A stretch of 62,118 nucleotides of DNA from DATCZB01 sp035513215 (GTDB taxonomy: Bacteria; Pseudomonadota; Gammaproteobacteria; Steroidobacterales; Rariloculaceae), in NCBI GenBank assembly GCA_035513215.1, contig DATKCK010000064.1, positions 1-62,118 on the forward strand, given 5' to 3'. A program made the position numbers and the translations under genes. The notes under the pieces were generated by a model that was not told the origin of the DNA, did not search any database, and saw only the letters and a program-made list of their open reading frames with translations. Below, piece after piece: positions 8,130 to 18,259 of this stretch (positions within the stretch are counted from its first letter, which is position 1; the number at the start of each line of letters is the position of its first letter).

Positions 8130-9884
8130 CTAGGGCAGCGCGAACACGAACACCTTGCTCTCGCTCCCGGCAGGCATGACCTCGGGATGGAACCGGCTCG
8201 TGTTGCTCGCGATCCCTGAATTGCTCGTCGTCACCGCGACGTACTGCTTGCCGTCGACGCCGAAGCTTACGGGATAACCGCTGATCGGCGAGCCGAGCCC
8301 GGCATCGAACAGCACCTCGCCCGTCGTCTCGTCGTAGGCCCTGAAGTGGCCGGCGACGTCGCCGCCGAAGACGAGCCCGCCGCCCGTCGCGACCATCGCC
8401 ATCGTGCCGGCCGGCTGCTCGCGGTTCCAGAGCGTCTCGCCGGTCTCGGCCGAGACGGCCCAGATCGCGCCCATGACGTCCTTGCCCGGCGCCAGCACGG
8501 CGTCCTGCTCGAGCCCGTAGACGAGGCTCGGATCGCGCCCGTCGTCCTGCACTTTCGTATTCATGCAGACGTTTTGCATCGGCACGTACATCGCGTTCGT
8601 TCGCGGGCTGTAGGCCCCGGCGGGCCAGTTCCTGCCGCCCTGCATCGTCGGGCAGATCAGGACCTCCTGGTCCTTGTGCGTGTAGATCACAGCGGGATCG
8701 GTCGAGACCTTGCCGGTCGCGCCGTCGATGTCGGCAACGACGTTCTGCACGAGCGTCTCGCGCGCCCAGAGAAACTCGCCGGTTTCCCGATCGAGCGTGT
8801 AGACGATGCCCGTCTTGCCCGGAATGCCGGTCATGACGCGCCGCGTCTCGCCCGGGCGGATGTTCGGATTGATCCACGGCACGGCGCCGGGATCGGGCGC
8901 GACGGCCGTGTCGACGAGCATGCGCTCGAACGGATGATCGAGGTCCCAGTGATCGATCAGGTGCTGGTAGTACCAGACGATCTCGCCGGTCTCGATGTCG
9001 AGCGCGAGCGTCGAGTTGTGATACAGATGTTCGAGATCGATGCCGCCGAGCTGGAACTTGGCCGACGGGATCGTGACCGATGTGCCGACATAAATGAGAC
9101 CAAGCTCCGGATCGTAGCTCGGCACCATCCAGGTGCCGACGTGCCAGCGCTCCTCGAGCGGCACGTCGCCCCAGGTCTCGTCGCCCGGCTCTCCGGGCCG
9201 CGGGATCGTGCGCGAGCGCCAGAGCTCCTCGCCCGTCGAAGCGTCATGCGCCGTGACCACGCAGGCCTCGTGCGTCGCGTCGGGCTGGCACTGCCGCCCG
9301 GCGATGACACGCCCGTCCGCAATGATTGGGCCGGCGGTCGTGCGCGCGCGCAACGCGGGCTCGTGCACGAAGGTCTCCCAGACCAGCACGCCCGTGCGGG
9401 CGTCGACGGCATAGACCTGATTGTCGCTGCCGTGGTCGATCAGCGTCGTGCCGTAAATCGCCATGCTGCGGTTTGTGCCGCCGCGCACGTCCTCGGGAAA
9501 CTCGCGCTGGTACTCCCAGAGCAGCTCGCCGGTCACGGCATCGAAGGCCTGAATGTAGTCGCCGCGGTTCGGCACGTACATGACGCCGCTGTAGACGAGC
9601 GGCGTCGCCGCCTGATTGCCCATTCCGGTATCGTGGCTCCAGACGAGCTCGAGCTGGCCGACGTTCTCCTTGTCGATCTCGCTGAGCGGGCTGTAGCCCC
9701 AGCCGTCGAGCGTGCGCCGCCACGAGAGCCAATCGGCCGGATCCGGGTTTTGCAGCATCGCATCGGTCACCGGCACGAAGTCGTCGAAGCGCGAGCCGGC
9801 GCCGGTCTGGGCGGCGGCCGGCAGCGGGACGACGAGCGCGATCACGAGCGCAATCGCGAGAAATGCGAGGCGGGATTCAGTCAT
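8130..9884 (-). CDS. PQQ-type quinoprotein dehydrogenase, exported
   Basis: This is a periplasmic eight-bladed propeller of the quinoprotein alcohol dehydrogenase family; the substrate is unknown. The 584 residues begin with a signal peptide (about 1-25, ending AAAQ). Propeller motifs such as AFDAVTGELLWEYQ, AVDARTGVLVWE, AHDASTGEELWR, ALDIETGEIVWYYQ and YDETTGEVLFDAG recur. The segment RTIPRPGEPGDETWGDVP matches classic PQQ alcohol dehydrogenases. The usual adjacent cysteine pair is not evident (the cysteines are separated, as in GRQCQ and EACVV), and no cytochrome c domain is fused. It lies 31 bases after the DUF6152 fusion gene and is probably co-transcribed with it. Confidence 0.88.
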   Translation of the reverse strand: MTESRLAFLAIALVIALVVPLPAAAQTGAGSRFDDFVPVTDAMLQNPDPADWLSWRRTLDGWGYSPLSEIDKENVGQLELVWSHDTGMGNQAATPLVYSGVMYVPNRGDYIQAFDAVTGELLWEYQREFPEDVRGGTNRSMAIYGTTLIDHGSDNQVYAVDARTGVLVWETFVHEPALRARTTAGPIIADGRVIAGRQCQPDATHEACVVTAHDASTGEELWRSRTIPRPGEPGDETWGDVPLEERWHVGTWMVPSYDPELGLIYVGTSVTIPSAKFQLGGIDLEHLYHNSTLALDIETGEIVWYYQHLIDHWDLDHPFERMLVDTAVAPDPGAVPWINPNIRPGETRRVMTGIPGKTGIVYTLDRETGEFLWARETLVQNVVADIDGATGKVSTDPAVIYTHKDQEVLICPTMQGGRNWPAGAYSPRTNAMYVPMQNVCMNTKVQDDGRDPSLVYGLEQDAVLAPGKDVMGAIWAVSAETGETLWNREQPAGTMAMVATGGGLVFGGDVAGHFRAYDETTGEVLFDAGLGSPISGYPVSFGVDGKQYVAVTTSNSGIASNTSRFHPEVMPAGSESKVFVFALP

Positions 9885-9915
9885 GGCTCTTCAGTTCCTT
9901 ATTATTGTGGTAGAG

Positions 9916-11019
9916 CTATCTATCGAAGTGTTCGTCTAGCCGACCGCTCGCCGCGAGGTCGCGATAGTAGCTGACCGGATCACAGGGTGCCTGCTCGGTC
10001 AGATCGATGTCGTCATCGCGCGCGGAATAACGCTGCCGAACAAGCGGCTCGGTGTAATAGGGATCGTGGATCGTCATCGTGCGGTCGACCGTCAGGCCGC
10101 CTTCGCTCGGCGAATAGCGCTCGACGATTCGCGTGCCCTCGCCCGACATCGGCAGTCCCGAGCCATCGAGCCAGGCCGTACTCAAGTGCGTGGTCTCGAC
10201 GACGAGCACGCCGCCTTCCCAACGGCCGACGGAGAAGCCCATCGGCGTGTGGGGAGTATCGGGCGGCGCGCTACGTCCATCCATCCAGATGCGCCGCGGT
10301 GTGTTGTGCTCGATGTAGATCATCAAATAGTGATCGCCCGCGTCGACGATATCGGCGTTATAGGGCGCGCCGAAGATCCGCGGCAAGCCCGGCGCGACGC
10401 AGCGCAGCGACGGATCGTGCCAGGCTTCGGTCGCCTCGAAGACTCTGCGGCCTTCGGCCGTGAACGGCGTCGGCTTCGGCTCGAGATCGTTCACGGTCAC
10501 TGTCCACCGATAGGTGTTGCGCCAAGGGCCCGTGATGTCGAAGGGGTAGCGGTTACGGTTGCTGCCGCTGGCGTAGCCGTAGTCCCTTCCGACGCTCGCG
10601 TTGACGGCGTTCCGGTCGGGCCCGGAACGGGCAGCGGTGTCTCGCGGCGGCGGCACGCGCACGCCGTCGGAGGTCACGAGCTCGCGTATCTGCAGCTTCG
10701 TCGCACCGCCGCGGCCGAGACTGCCCGAGACGGTCACGCGATCGCCGACCTCGATCGAGTCCTCGAGCCAACCCTGACCGCGCAGCGTGGTCACGTTGCC
10801 GGCCTGCAGCTCCCAGTCCTCGGTCGAGCCGTCGTCGTTGGTGACCGTGAGCTGATAGCGGACGTGCGGGTTGGTGAACCAGACGCGCGTGATCTCGCCT
10901 TCGAGCTCGCCCTGGTTGCTCGTGTCGAACTCGGCCGCGACCGAATGATGGCTCAAGGCCGGCGCGCCAGGGAGCGCGAGCACCGCGGCAGCAAGAGCCA
11001 ATCGGACTAATCTCGTCAT
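9916..11019 (-). CDS. Exported DUF6152-GRWEG fusion protein
   Basis: The function is unknown. The 367 residues have a signal peptide ending LSHHS, then a DUF6152-like domain (about 23-120, starting HHSVAAEFD with GEITRVWFTNPH). A second domain (about 165-365) contains MDGRSAPPDTPHTPMGFSVG, GRWEGGVLVVETTHL and IVERY, seen in many exported proteins of unknown role. The two domains match the separate products encoded at 53542-53982 and 53979-55142. The gene lies upstream of the PQQ-type dehydrogenase on the same strand, so a shared periplasmic oxidation role is possible but unproven. Confidence 0.85.
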   Translation of the reverse strand: MTRLVRLALAAAVLALPGAPALSHHSVAAEFDTSNQGELEGEITRVWFTNPHVRYQLTVTNDDGSTEDWELQAGNVTTLRGQGWLEDSIEVGDRVTVSGSLGRGGATKLQIRELVTSDGVRVPPPRDTAARSGPDRNAVNASVGRDYGYASGSNRNRYPFDITGPWRNTYRWTVTVNDLEPKPTPFTAEGRRVFEATEAWHDPSLRCVAPGLPRIFGAPYNADIVDAGDHYLMIYIEHNTPRRIWMDGRSAPPDTPHTPMGFSVGRWEGGVLVVETTHLSTAWLDGSGLPMSGEGTRIVERYSPSEGGLTVDRTMTIHDPYYTEPLVRQRYSARDDDIDLTEQAPCDPVSYYRDLAASGRLDEHFDR

Positions 11020-11097
11020 GATCGTCCCCCCCGGAGACTGTCGAGAGCTGTTGTACCCTGGATTCTACTGCTGCGGCCGTTGCCGCGGAAACATCTC

Positions 11098-11171
11098 GCA
11101 CTGAATCGGTGCACAATCCCTCCGTGGAGGGATTTCGCACCGACACGGTGCGTCCAGGTCCTCCGGGGAGG
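11098..11171. repeat. Compound palindromic repeat, copy 2
   Basis: Short inverted repeats alternate: GCAC/GTGC (11098-11112), CCCTCCGTGGAGGG (11118-11131), GCACCG-aca-CGGTGC (11137-11151) and CCTCCGGGGAGG (11160-11171). The unit order and sequence match the complement of copy 1 at 5267-5318. It lies upstream of the 9916-11019 gene and just after the broken gene 11177-11589. No transposase is nearby, so this looks like a small non-autonomous palindromic repeat rather than an insertion sequence. Confidence 0.85.
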
Positions 11172-11176
11172 TCGCA

Positions 11177-11589
11177 TCAGCCCGGCAGACGCTCGGGCCT
11201 CTCCCGCTCCCGCCGGCGGCGGCCCGGCGCCTGCAGCACGCGGTGCTCGACATTGTGCATGACGACGTCGGCCGCGATCTTGAGCAGCACGAAAAGCCAG
11301 ATCGCACCCGCCCCGAGCACGAACCCGAACACGATCGTGAGATGCATCGGCACGACGCGTGCATACGGCATGGCCATGAGCGTGCCGATATTCGGCACGC
11401 GCTCGAGGTCGGCCGCGACATGCTCGCGATGCGAGGCGCGATGGCTATGCCAGAAGCCTGCCGCGAGAGCGACGGCCACATGAGCTGGAGCACGCTCCAG
11501 TCCTGCCAGAGCGCGGCTGCAAGCGTGACGACATTGCTGATTACGATGCCCCAAAGGGCCTGGTCCCGTGGGCGCGGCTCGGCATTCAT
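11177..11589 (-). pseudogene. Remnant of a small membrane protein (DUF6498-like), frameshifted
   Basis: Two pieces of one apparent protein lie in different frames. The first starts at ATG 11589 with MNAEPRPRDQALWG and reads well until about ALWQDWSVLQLMW (near 11478). The second resumes in another frame with NIGTLMAMPYARVVPMHL followed by a strong hydrophobic helix and ADVVMHNVEHRV, ending at 11177. The PYARVVPMHL and EHR signatures recall DUF6498-type membrane proteins, which are longer. The middle, where I would expect further helices, appears missing, so this is probably a deletion plus frameshift. The family assignment is from memory and moderate. Confidence 0.5.
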
Positions 11590-11634
11590 GCCGTCGATAT
11601 TAGTGCTCCGCCGCCAGGCCGTCCGCTACACCGG

Positions 11635-12735
11635 TCACACGGCGGGCTCGAAGAACTTGGCGAGAATCGGCCGATAACGGTCCATGTCGACGAGGAACGA
11701 ATCGTGGCCCTGCAACGAGTCGAGCTCGTGATACTCGACACTACGCCCGTTGCCCGAGAGCCCTTCGGCGAGCTCCTGCTGCTGGTGAATCGGGAACAGG
11801 AAATCCGTCTTGACGCCGATGATCAGCGCGCGTTTGATCTCGACCTTCGCGAGCGCGCCTTCGACGGACGCGCCGTGATCGGCAATGTCGAAAAGATCGC
11901 TCGCGCGCGATAGATAAAGATAGCAGTTGGCGTCGAACTGGCCGATGAACTTGTTGGCGTGATGCTCGAGATAGGACTCGACCTCGAAGTTCATGCCGAA
12001 AGCGTCACCACCCGTGTGCTCGGCGCCGACGCGCTCGCGCCCGAAGCGCAGCCGCCATTCCTCGGCCGAGCGGTAGGTGATCATGCCGAGCTTACGCGCG
12101 AGCCGCATGCCAGTCAGCGGCGGTGCGTCGGGCGCGTAATTGCCGTCCTTCCAGGCCGGATCCCTGCGAATCATCTCGCGCTGCAACGAGCGCAGCGCGA
12201 TCGAGAACGGCAGCGATCGCGTGCCGGACGACATCAGAACGATCGCCTCGGCAAGCCCCGGAAACTGCATCTCAAACGCAAGCGTCGTCATGCCGCCCAT
12301 CGACGGCCCGACGATGGCATGCACGCGCTCGATGCCGAGGTGCTTCAGCGTCTCGAAGCCCGCGCGCGCGACGTCCTCGAGCGAGAGCACGGGAAAACTC
12401 AGGCGGTAGAGCTCGCCCGTTGACGGGTTGATCGACGCCGGCCCCGTCGAGCCGAAGCAGCTGCCAAGCGAGTTGATGCAGATGACGTAGTAACGCCTCG
12501 TATCGATCGGCTTGCCGCGGCCGATGATTTCCTCCCACCAGCCCGGCGTCGGGTCGTCCTTGCACGACGCCGCGTGTGCGGACGGCGACAGGCCGGTGAA
12601 GATAAGGATCGCGTTGCTCTTCGCCAAATCGAGCTTGCCCCAGGTCTCGTACGCGATCGTCGGCTTGACAAGCGAGCCGCCCGAATGCATCGGAAATTCG
12701 CCTTCGACCGAGAAGAGTCGGCGTGCTGCCGTCAC
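11635..12735 (-). CDS. metX: MetX-family homoserine O-acyltransferase (probably O-succinyltransferase)
   Basis: It activates homoserine with acetyl- or succinyl-CoA at the start of methionine synthesis. It is an alpha/beta hydrolase of 366 residues with the nucleophile elbow GPSMGG (Ser145), acid D311 (KTDFLFP) and H344 (LQGHDSFLVD). The segments TGLSPSAHAAS, NSLGSCFGSTGPAS, YRLSFP and PFSIALRSLQREMIRRDP closely resemble the Xanthomonas-type MetX, a branch reported to use succinyl-CoA. Acyl-donor choice cannot be proven from sequence alone. It stands alone, about 97 bases from der, and no S-adenosylmethionine riboswitch was seen upstream. Confidence 0.93.
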   Translation of the reverse strand: MTAARRLFSVEGEFPMHSGGSLVKPTIAYETWGKLDLAKSNAILIFTGLSPSAHAASCKDDPTPGWWEEIIGRGKPIDTRRYYVICINSLGSCFGSTGPASINPSTGELYRLSFPVLSLEDVARAGFETLKHLGIERVHAIVGPSMGGMTTLAFEMQFPGLAEAIVLMSSGTRSLPFSIALRSLQREMIRRDPAWKDGNYAPDAPPLTGMRLARKLGMITYRSAEEWRLRFGRERVGAEHTGGDAFGMNFEVESYLEHHANKFIGQFDANCYLYLSRASDLFDIADHGASVEGALAKVEIKRALIIGVKTDFLFPIHQQQELAEGLSGNGRSVEYHELDSLQGHDSFLVDMDRYRPILAKFFEPAV

Positions 12736-12832
12736 GTTTAGCCCTTTCGATTGCGCGAAGCGCAGCAGTTTAAGGCCCGCTCGAGCTTCGCTTTGTAACT
12801 TATCGTTATGACAATAGACCGCGATGCGGCGG

Positions 12833-14218
12833 TCAGCGGTTGTGCCGGATCACGCGCTGGCGCCGTCGCTCTTGTCTTTGCGTCAGCCGGTTGCGCCTGC
12901 CCGCGAACGGATTGTCGCCGCTGCGAAACTCGATGCGCACGGGCGTGCCGACGAGCTTCAGCGCCTTGCGAAAGCTGTTCTCGAGATAACGCCGATAGCG
13001 GGCCGGCACGCGCTCGGCCTGGCTGCCGTGAATCACGATCAGCGGCGGGTAACGGCCGCCCTGATGCGCATAGCGCAGGCGGATGCGCCTGCCGCGAACG
13101 ACGGGCGGCGGATGCGCCGTGGTCGCCAGAGTCAGGAGCTCGTTCAGTCGCGGCGTCGGTATTTCGCGGCCGGCCGATTGGTAAGCCTGCATGGCAGATT
13201 CGACGAGCTCGGCGATGCCGCTGCCGTGCAGCGCCGAGATGTAGCGGCGATCGGCATAGGCCACGAACTCGAGCTGCCGATCGACCTCGCTCTCGACGCG
13301 GCGTCTGGCCGCTGCTTCCATGCCGTCCCACTTGTTGATGCCGATGACGAGCGCGCGGCCGCGGTCCGCCGCCATGCCGATCAGATGCAGATCCTGATCA
13401 GTCACGCCTTCGCGGGCGTCGAGCAGGACGATGACGACACCGGCGTCGTCGATCGCCTTGAGGCTTTGCACGACGCTGAACTTCTCGACGCCCGCGTCGA
13501 CGCGCGAGCGCCGCCTGATGCCTGCCGTATCGATCAGCAAGAAACGATAGCCTTCGCGCTCGCACGGGACGACGATGCTGTCTCGCGTCGTGCCCGGAGC
13601 CGGCGAGGTCACGAGCCGGTCCTCGCCGACGAGACGATTGATCAGAGTGGACTTGCCGACATTCGGCCGGCCGATGACGGCGAGCCGCGCGCGCTCGTCT
13701 GCGGCCGCTTCGGGCGCGGCATCGAGATCGAACGGCGCGAGCACGCGTTCGATCAGCGCGGGGACGCCGTGGCCGTGCCGGGCCGCGATCGCGACCGGCT
13801 CGCCGAGTCCGAGCCCGTGAAAATCCGCGGCCGCGAGCTCGGGTGCGAGGCCTTCGGACTTGTTGATCGCGACGGTCACGGCCTTGCCCGAACGGCGCAG
13901 CCGATCGGCGATCGCGAGATCGCCGGCCGAGAGGCCCGCCTGCTGGTCGACGACGAGCACGAGCGCATCGGCCTCGTCGAGCGCGTAGGCGACCTGCCGC
14001 TCCACGCCCGGATCGATCTCGGCCTCGCCGATGCCGCCGAGCCCGCCCGTGTCGATCACGACATAGCGGGCGCCGTCATGAGAGGCGAATCCGTAGCGCC
14101 GGTCGCGCGTGACGCCCGGCTCGTCGGCGACGAGCGCGTCGCGCGACCGCGTCAGGCGGTTAAACAGCGTCGATTTGCCGACATTCGGTCGACCGACGAG
14201 CGCGACGGCGGGCAGCAT
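12833..14218 (-). CDS. der: Ribosome-biogenesis GTPase Der
   Basis: This is an essential double-GTPase that acts on 50S subunit assembly. The 461 residues hold two G domains, each with the P-loop GRPNVGKST (about residues 9-17 and near 187-195) and a switch motif (DEPGVTRDRR; PAPGTTRDS). NKSEG and NKWDG are the NKxD guanine-specificity motifs. A C-terminal KH-like domain ends in a basic tail (RQERRRQRVIRHNR). It is the last gene of a long minus-strand run, nine bases after bamB. Confidence 0.98.
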   Translation of the reverse strand: MLPAVALVGRPNVGKSTLFNRLTRSRDALVADEPGVTRDRRYGFASHDGARYVVIDTGGLGGIGEAEIDPGVERQVAYALDEADALVLVVDQQAGLSAGDLAIADRLRRSGKAVTVAINKSEGLAPELAAADFHGLGLGEPVAIAARHGHGVPALIERVLAPFDLDAAPEAAADERARLAVIGRPNVGKSTLINRLVGEDRLVTSPAPGTTRDSIVVPCEREGYRFLLIDTAGIRRRSRVDAGVEKFSVVQSLKAIDDAGVVIVLLDAREGVTDQDLHLIGMAADRGRALVIGINKWDGMEAAARRRVESEVDRQLEFVAYADRRYISALHGSGIAELVESAMQAYQSAGREIPTPRLNELLTLATTAHPPPVVRGRRIRLRYAHQGGRYPPLIVIHGSQAERVPARYRRYLENSFRKALKLVGTPVRIEFRSGDNPFAGRRNRLTQRQERRRQRVIRHNR

Positions 14219-14227
14219 GGCGCATCC

Positions 14228-15376
14228 TCACCCGGACGACTCGTCGACGGCGACCTGCAAAGCCGCGAGCGTCCCGTCCTCGGACTGGATGAACAGAAGC
14301 GGACCGAGCGCGAGCGGCTGCGCGGTGATCTGCGCCTGTGCCACGCGATGGCGGGCCATGAAGCTTCCATCGATGGCGCTGAGAAAGTGCACATAGCCTT
14401 CGAAGTCGGCCACGACGACGGTATTGCGATAGCGCGACGCCGCCGTGAGGTCGCGCAGGCGCAGATCCGTCTGGCGCCAGACCTCGTTACCGGTGACGCG
14501 GTTGAGCGCCACGACCGCGCTCACGTCGCTCGTCACATAGACGTTCTCGATGTCGACACCGATACCCGTGAACGAGGAGAAGTCGCGCTCCCATAGCGCT
14601 TCGCCGGAGCCGAGATCCAGCGCGGCGGCCCGGCCCTGAAAGGTCGCCGCATAAACGTCGTTGCCGAAGACCTCGAGGTCGACGCCGACGTCGACGAGCC
14701 GATCGATCTCGGAACGCCCGGCAGGGGTGGCGAGCTGAGCCTCCCAGTTCTGCTGGCCGAACTCCATGTCGTAACTGCCGACCCGGCCGTTATCGAAGCC
14801 CGCGATCACGCTGTCGCCGATGACGATCGGCGAGCTGTTGCCGCGCAGGGTCAGGGTCGGCAAGGTCTGGATGATCGACCAGAGCTCGGCGCCGTCTGCC
14901 GCCGAGACGGCATTGAGGCGGCCGTCGACGCTGCGAAAGACCACAGCATCGCCGGCGACCACGGGCGTTGCCAGCACTTCGCTGCCGACCGGCTCGTGCC
15001 AGCGCTGCTCGCCCGTTTCGGCGTCGAGCGCGAGCAATGTCCCGTCGCTCGTGCCGAAGACGACGAGCCCGTCGCCGACGCCGGGCCCGGACGCGAGCCT
15101 CGCCCCCGTTGCCGCCGTCCAGAGCGGCACGCCGTCGCTGATGCCGAAAGCCGCGGCCGTCCCGTCGCGAACGCCGGCAAAGATCCTCGTGCCGTCGGTC
15201 GCGGGCTTGAGACCGAGGCGCAGGCGTTCGCTGCCCCGGCCGACCCTGGTGCTCCAGGCTTCCTCGATCGCGAGCCTCGGGACGAATTCGATGAGCTCGG
15301 CCGGCGCCTCGGTCGTATCCTGGCTGCAGGCACCGATCCCGCCCACGACGAGCGTGAGCCAGATTCGCGGCTTCAT
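14228..15376 (-). CDS. bamB: Outer-membrane protein assembly factor BamB
   Basis: This lipoprotein is part of the BAM complex that folds beta-barrel proteins into the outer membrane. The 382-residue product has a lipobox-like signal (VVGGIGACSQD, cysteine about 18) and eight propeller blades with LLALDAETGEQRW, LNAVSAADGAELW and VVALNRVTGNEVW repeats. Its start overlaps the yfgM stop by four bases (ATGA), indicating translational coupling. The order yfgM-bamB-der is conserved across gammaproteobacteria. Confidence 0.96.
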   Translation of the reverse strand: MKPRIWLTLVVGGIGACSQDTTEAPAELIEFVPRLAIEEAWSTRVGRGSERLRLGLKPATDGTRIFAGVRDGTAAAFGISDGVPLWTAATGARLASGPGVGDGLVVFGTSDGTLLALDAETGEQRWHEPVGSEVLATPVVAGDAVVFRSVDGRLNAVSAADGAELWSIIQTLPTLTLRGNSSPIVIGDSVIAGFDNGRVGSYDMEFGQQNWEAQLATPAGRSEIDRLVDVGVDLEVFGNDVYAATFQGRAAALDLGSGEALWERDFSSFTGIGVDIENVYVTSDVSAVVALNRVTGNEVWRQTDLRLRDLTAASRYRNTVVVADFEGYVHFLSAIDGSFMARHRVAQAQITAQPLALGPLLFIQSEDGTLAALQVAVDESSG

Positions 15377-16035
15377 CCCGCGTCCTCGTCGGCGGAATCG
15401 GGCCGGCCGACCTGGATCAGCTCGTTGAGCTTGAGCTGCACGAACTCGGTATCGACGGTCCCGTTGCCCCCTGCGAGCAGAGCATCCGTATATTCACCGA
15501 CGGCGGCATCGACATTGCCTGTCGCGGCATGAACGTCGCCGCGTATTTCGCTTAACCTCGCGCCGAACTCGCCGGGCTCGGTCACGTTCAACACCTCGAG
15601 AGCGCGATCGTACTGCTCGTCGTAGGCGAGCACGCGCGCGAGCCTCAGGCGGGCGATCATTGCCATGTCTTCGTCGCGACTGCCCGCCATCACGGCAGCC
15701 AACTCGTCGATCGAGCGTTGCGTGTCGCGGATCAGATTGTCGGCCGCGACGAGCAGGCGAGCCTGATCCAGATAGGCGCTCGACCCGTAGTCGGCCGCGA
15801 GCCGCGCAAGCAGCTCGTCGGTCCGCTCGCTGTCGTCGTCCCCGATGGCGGCCTGAAGATCGAGGTAGAGCGCTGCCGCTTCCTCGGCGACTCGCTGCTG
15901 GTAGGCCTGATACTGCTGCCACCCGAACCAGCCGAATGCCATGATCGCGGCGCCGCCGATCAGGAACCAGCGGTTCTCGCGCCACCAGAGCCTGATCCGC
16001 TCGATCTGTTCTTTTTCGGTGAGATACTCGTCCAT
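15373..16035 (-). CDS. yfgM: YfgM-family ancillary SecYEG protein
   Basis: This is a membrane-anchored TPR protein that in E. coli associates with the SecYEG translocon and the periplasmic chaperone PpiD. The 220 residues start with a cytosolic segment (MDEYLTEKEQIERIRLWWRE), have one transmembrane helix (about 22-40) and then a helical periplasmic domain with YLDQARLLVA and MIARLRLARVLAYDEQYDRAL-type repeats. It lies between hisS and bamB, eight bases from the hisS stop. Confidence 0.94.
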   Translation of the reverse strand: MDEYLTEKEQIERIRLWWRENRWFLIGGAAIMAFGWFGWQQYQAYQQRVAEEAAALYLDLQAAIGDDDSERTDELLARLAADYGSSAYLDQARLLVAADNLIRDTQRSIDELAAVMAGSRDEDMAMIARLRLARVLAYDEQYDRALEVLNVTEPGEFGARLSEIRGDVHAATGNVDAAVGEYTDALLAGGNGTVDTEFVQLKLNELIQVGRPDSADEDAG

Positions 16036-16043
16036 AACGGGGG

Positions 16044-17317
<1,274 letters not shown>

Positions 17318-17321
<4 letters not shown>

Positions 17322-18259
17322 GGAGCCTGGCCGGTCCGGGCCTCGATGTTGAACTGGGCCAGATCACCGCGCCTGGCAGAAACGGGAATCGCGAACGGCT
17401 CGCCGTCGAGGCGAAGCTCGACGCCGGCTGCATTGCCGAAGAAGAGATTGAGGTCCCGGTCGGCCGGAATGCTCGAGCTCGTGCCGGCGAGGCCGAGCGC
17501 GTAGTAAAGGCGTTCGCCGTCGGCGTCGGTAATCTCGGTCCAGCTGTCCTCGACGAAAACGATCTCGAGCGTCGGGCCGGCGTAGGGTTCGACTGTTTCG
17601 CCTACCGGGTCGATCCGCGCTGCCTGCGAAGGCAAGGCGTCCGTCTCCGGAGCGGCCTCGGGCGGCGGCTGCGGCGCGGAACGAGCGACGGGTGCGCGCT
17701 CGATGTCTGCCGTCGGCTGCGGGTCGCTCGCAGGCGCGGACGCAGAAGCGGACGCAGAGGCGGACCCGGGGGCGGCGGCAAACTCAGAGGCGGCGGCCGC
17801 CGCGCGCGGCGCGCCGCTTTCGCCCGCGGCGTCCGTGACGGCGCTTCGACCGAGCCACCACCAGGTCGCAAGAATGGCGGCGGCCAGGAGCAGCGCGAGG
17901 CCGGCGCCGACCAAGAACACGACCTGCCGCTCGTTCCGGAGCCTGATCGTTCGCGACGGGGCGATCTCGACGCTGGTATCGCCGGCCAGACGCTCGTACC
18001 CGGCAATGAGCCCGGCAACGTCGAGTCCGAGCCTGGCGCCGTATTGCCTGAGGTAGCCCCTGGCGAAAACGGGCGGTCCGAGCGCTTCGAACCGACACTC
18101 CTCGAGCGCCGTCAGCGCGGGCACGCTGATCCGAAGCTCGGTCGAGACGGCGTCGATTGAAAGCCCCTGCGCCTCGCGGGCGCGCCTGAGCCTGACGCCG
18201 AGGTTTTCTGCCGGCTCGGCGGCGTCCTTCGCTGGCCCGATTGGCTCGCTAGATTGCAT
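17318..18259 (-). CDS. rodZ: RodZ-like helix-turn-helix membrane protein
   Basis: It probably organises MreB and cell shape at the inner membrane. The 313-residue reading has an N-terminal HTH (LGVRLRRAREAQGLSIDAVS), a conserved FARGYLRQYGARLGLD segment, a transmembrane helix (VVFLVGAGLALLLAAAIL) and a Ser/Ala/Pro-rich linker. A C-terminal DUF4115 domain includes FVEDSWTEITDADGERLYY. I chose ATG 18259 (MQSSEPIG) over the longer upstream reading because it overlaps the pilW stop by only 11 bases and removes an arginine-rich, non-conserved leader. Confidence 0.92.

Noticed and set aside
5180..11176. Palindromic units as a CRISPR array
   Set aside because: There are only a few units per site, spacing is irregular, and no unique spacers or cas genes are present.
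12824..14596. 590-codon open frame on the plus strand
   Set aside because: It is antisense to der and part of bamB, with no conserved motif.
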